The notes beneath the pieces are model-generated. The model was not told the DNA's origin. It ran no database searches and was given only the letters and a program-made list of their open reading frames with translations. Shown here piece by piece: positions 62,906 through 64,000 of a DNA stretch of 64,000 bases. The translations under genes and the position numbers were made by a program. The stretch is from Lethocerus indicus (Eukaryota; Arthropoda; Insecta; Hemiptera; Belostomatidae). The DNA is taken from positions 29,336,954 through 29,400,953 of the forward strand of contig JACDQD010000005.1 in assembly GCA_019843655.1 (NCBI GenBank), written 5' to 3'. The stretch's first letter is position 1; every line of letters starts with the position of its first letter.

Positions 62906-63487
62906 CTTAGGGGAAGGAGATGGTTAGGGACATACGTTGGAGAAAAGAAAGCTTTCCTAGACGGAGGAAGGTCGCTTGGGTTGTGGACCTAACTGTGAGG
63001 GCTAATCGATGGAATTCCTTGCAAAATATGAATAAAGGTCATAAAAGTTCTTGTGTGGATTCAAACTTTCTTCTAAACTACGATCTTTGGTATACATTAT
63101 TTTTTGTATTTAATTGCCGGACAAGAGAAGTGTTTCTACTTTTTTTTGGCCAAAACTATGAAATAAATTGAGGCTGATAAAACTAGCGATGATGTTGGGT
63201 TAACGGTCGGGAACTTTCGTAACATGAATTCTATCGAATTATAATGTTCATAAAATAATTGTGAAATAACGCTATTCCGATATTTTTTTTTGGTTAAATC
63301 GTTGAGTCCTGTGGATAAGTTTTGTTTTTATATTTTAAATAAATCCTATCGAACACGCGGGAATTCAAATGCATTCGAGATATATTTAAAGATCGGTTGG
63401 GTAGAGTAGTGAGAGGGTGCCTGCCGGGGGTAAAGGGCATGTCGGTACGCAATATCCCATTATGCGTTATCTATGAATCTGCCGATA
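62906..63487. other. Non-coding stretch, nothing recognised
   Basis: Unique DNA; an 83-codon plus-strand frame at 62920-63171 has no domain resemblance. Confidence 0.6.
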
Positions 63488-63502
63488 TCTCTCTCTCTCT
63501 TC

Positions 63503-63551
<49 letters not shown>
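63488..63551. repeat. (TC)n microsatellite, 64 bp
   Basis: A TC tract with one short interruption near 63500. It is the longest pure dinucleotide array of the TC class in the window. Confidence 0.95.
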
Positions 63552-63554
<3 letters not shown>

Positions 63555-64000
63555 TGAGTTCTGTTGAACATCGACAACGGCCGGTTTTACACAGCGAGCT
63601 GAGCTCACACGCCTCTGCCATCTTAACGATGCAACCTTAAGTGCCGGATGGCGAGGGTGGGGAATGCGAAAGATGCTAATCTAAATTAAGTCTCGGCTAG
63701 TACTGTTTTAGGAAGAAAAGATAATTTGTTTGATATAATATTTAAAAATACGTGTTGTTGGTGGTGGTGGGGGTGGGGTTACGAGAAAACTGCTTTAAGA
63801 ATACGGCGTGTTAATCTGCGCCTCGGGCTTGAAATAATTATAAGGGAGTATCTGCCCAGTTTAAACGCGATGAAAGCTGTCTAGATATTTCCGGCCGTTG
63901 TATATCGGTTATTCACCTGGGGTATAAGGCGAGAGTGCCCGCATTCTCTCGGGACGGCCATTATTGTTGCCGTTTTACCCAGTGCCAAGTATTATTACTT
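63552..64000. other. Non-coding stretch, nothing recognised
   Basis: Unique DNA with a GGTGGTGGTGGGGGTGGGG tract near 63759. No gene recognised. Confidence 0.55.

Noticed and set aside
1..64000. CRISPR array, phage, plasmid or bacterial operon
   Set aside because: There are no regularly spaced repeats with unique spacers, no long packed genes, no ribosome-binding-site pattern, and the repeats present are of eukaryotic type.

Overview
The window reads as nuclear DNA of an animal, most likely an arthropod. This rests on two mariner-type DNA transposon derivatives, a short retroelement-like fold-back family, many (GA)n/(TC)n and (TA)n microsatellites, and AT-rich sequence broken by short CpG-containing GC-rich patches. 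There is no sign of bacterial or viral gene organisation. I recognise no complete protein-coding gene. Open frames are short, overlap on both strands, match no family I know, and the longest runs through a (TC)n(TA)n microsatellite. The whole 64 kb is best described as intergenic or intronic DNA. One GC-rich proline-rich frame at about 25.1 kb, behind a possible splice acceptor, is the only protein-coding candidate worth keeping, at low confidence.

Layout. 0-17.8 kb: unique non-coding DNA with a GA repeat, small local duplications and two G-quadruplex motifs. 17.86-18.17 kb: copy 1 of a fold-back element. 18.2-28.3 kb: unique DNA, the proline-rich candidate exon and some hairpins. 28.35-28.56 kb: a 212-bp mariner deletion derivative that keeps the last 34 codons of its transposase. 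29.2 kb: a long compound TC/TA microsatellite. 32.60-32.81 kb: a second, unrelated 213-bp mariner derivative with perfect TA target duplications. 33.62-33.88 kb: fold-back copy 2 with a 13-bp target duplication. 42.05-42.34 kb: fold-back copy 3, in the opposite orientation. 42.7-43.0 kb: a compositionally distinct block that may be a decayed LINE tail. 45.38 and 46.11 kb: two diverged copies of one non-coding module. 52.06 kb: a stub of the fold-back family. 60-63 kb: three strong G-quadruplex motifs and the largest TC microsatellite.

The most interesting item is the fold-back family. Each copy has two long inverted arms around a loop, one fixed end marked by TAGTTTAA..ATACCTG, and one variable end. 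Copies 1 and 2 are flanked by direct repeats of different length (8 and 13 bp), which suggests target-primed retrotransposition rather than cut-and-paste. The arms carry a hammerhead-ribozyme-like core (CTGAAGA ... GAAAC-CG-GTC with a 4-bp stem I, GCTA/TAGC). In copy 3 the loop is inverted relative to the fixed end. This fits a small non-autonomous retroelement related to Penelope-like elements or retrozymes, but that is an inference that needs a structure search and a repeat-library search.
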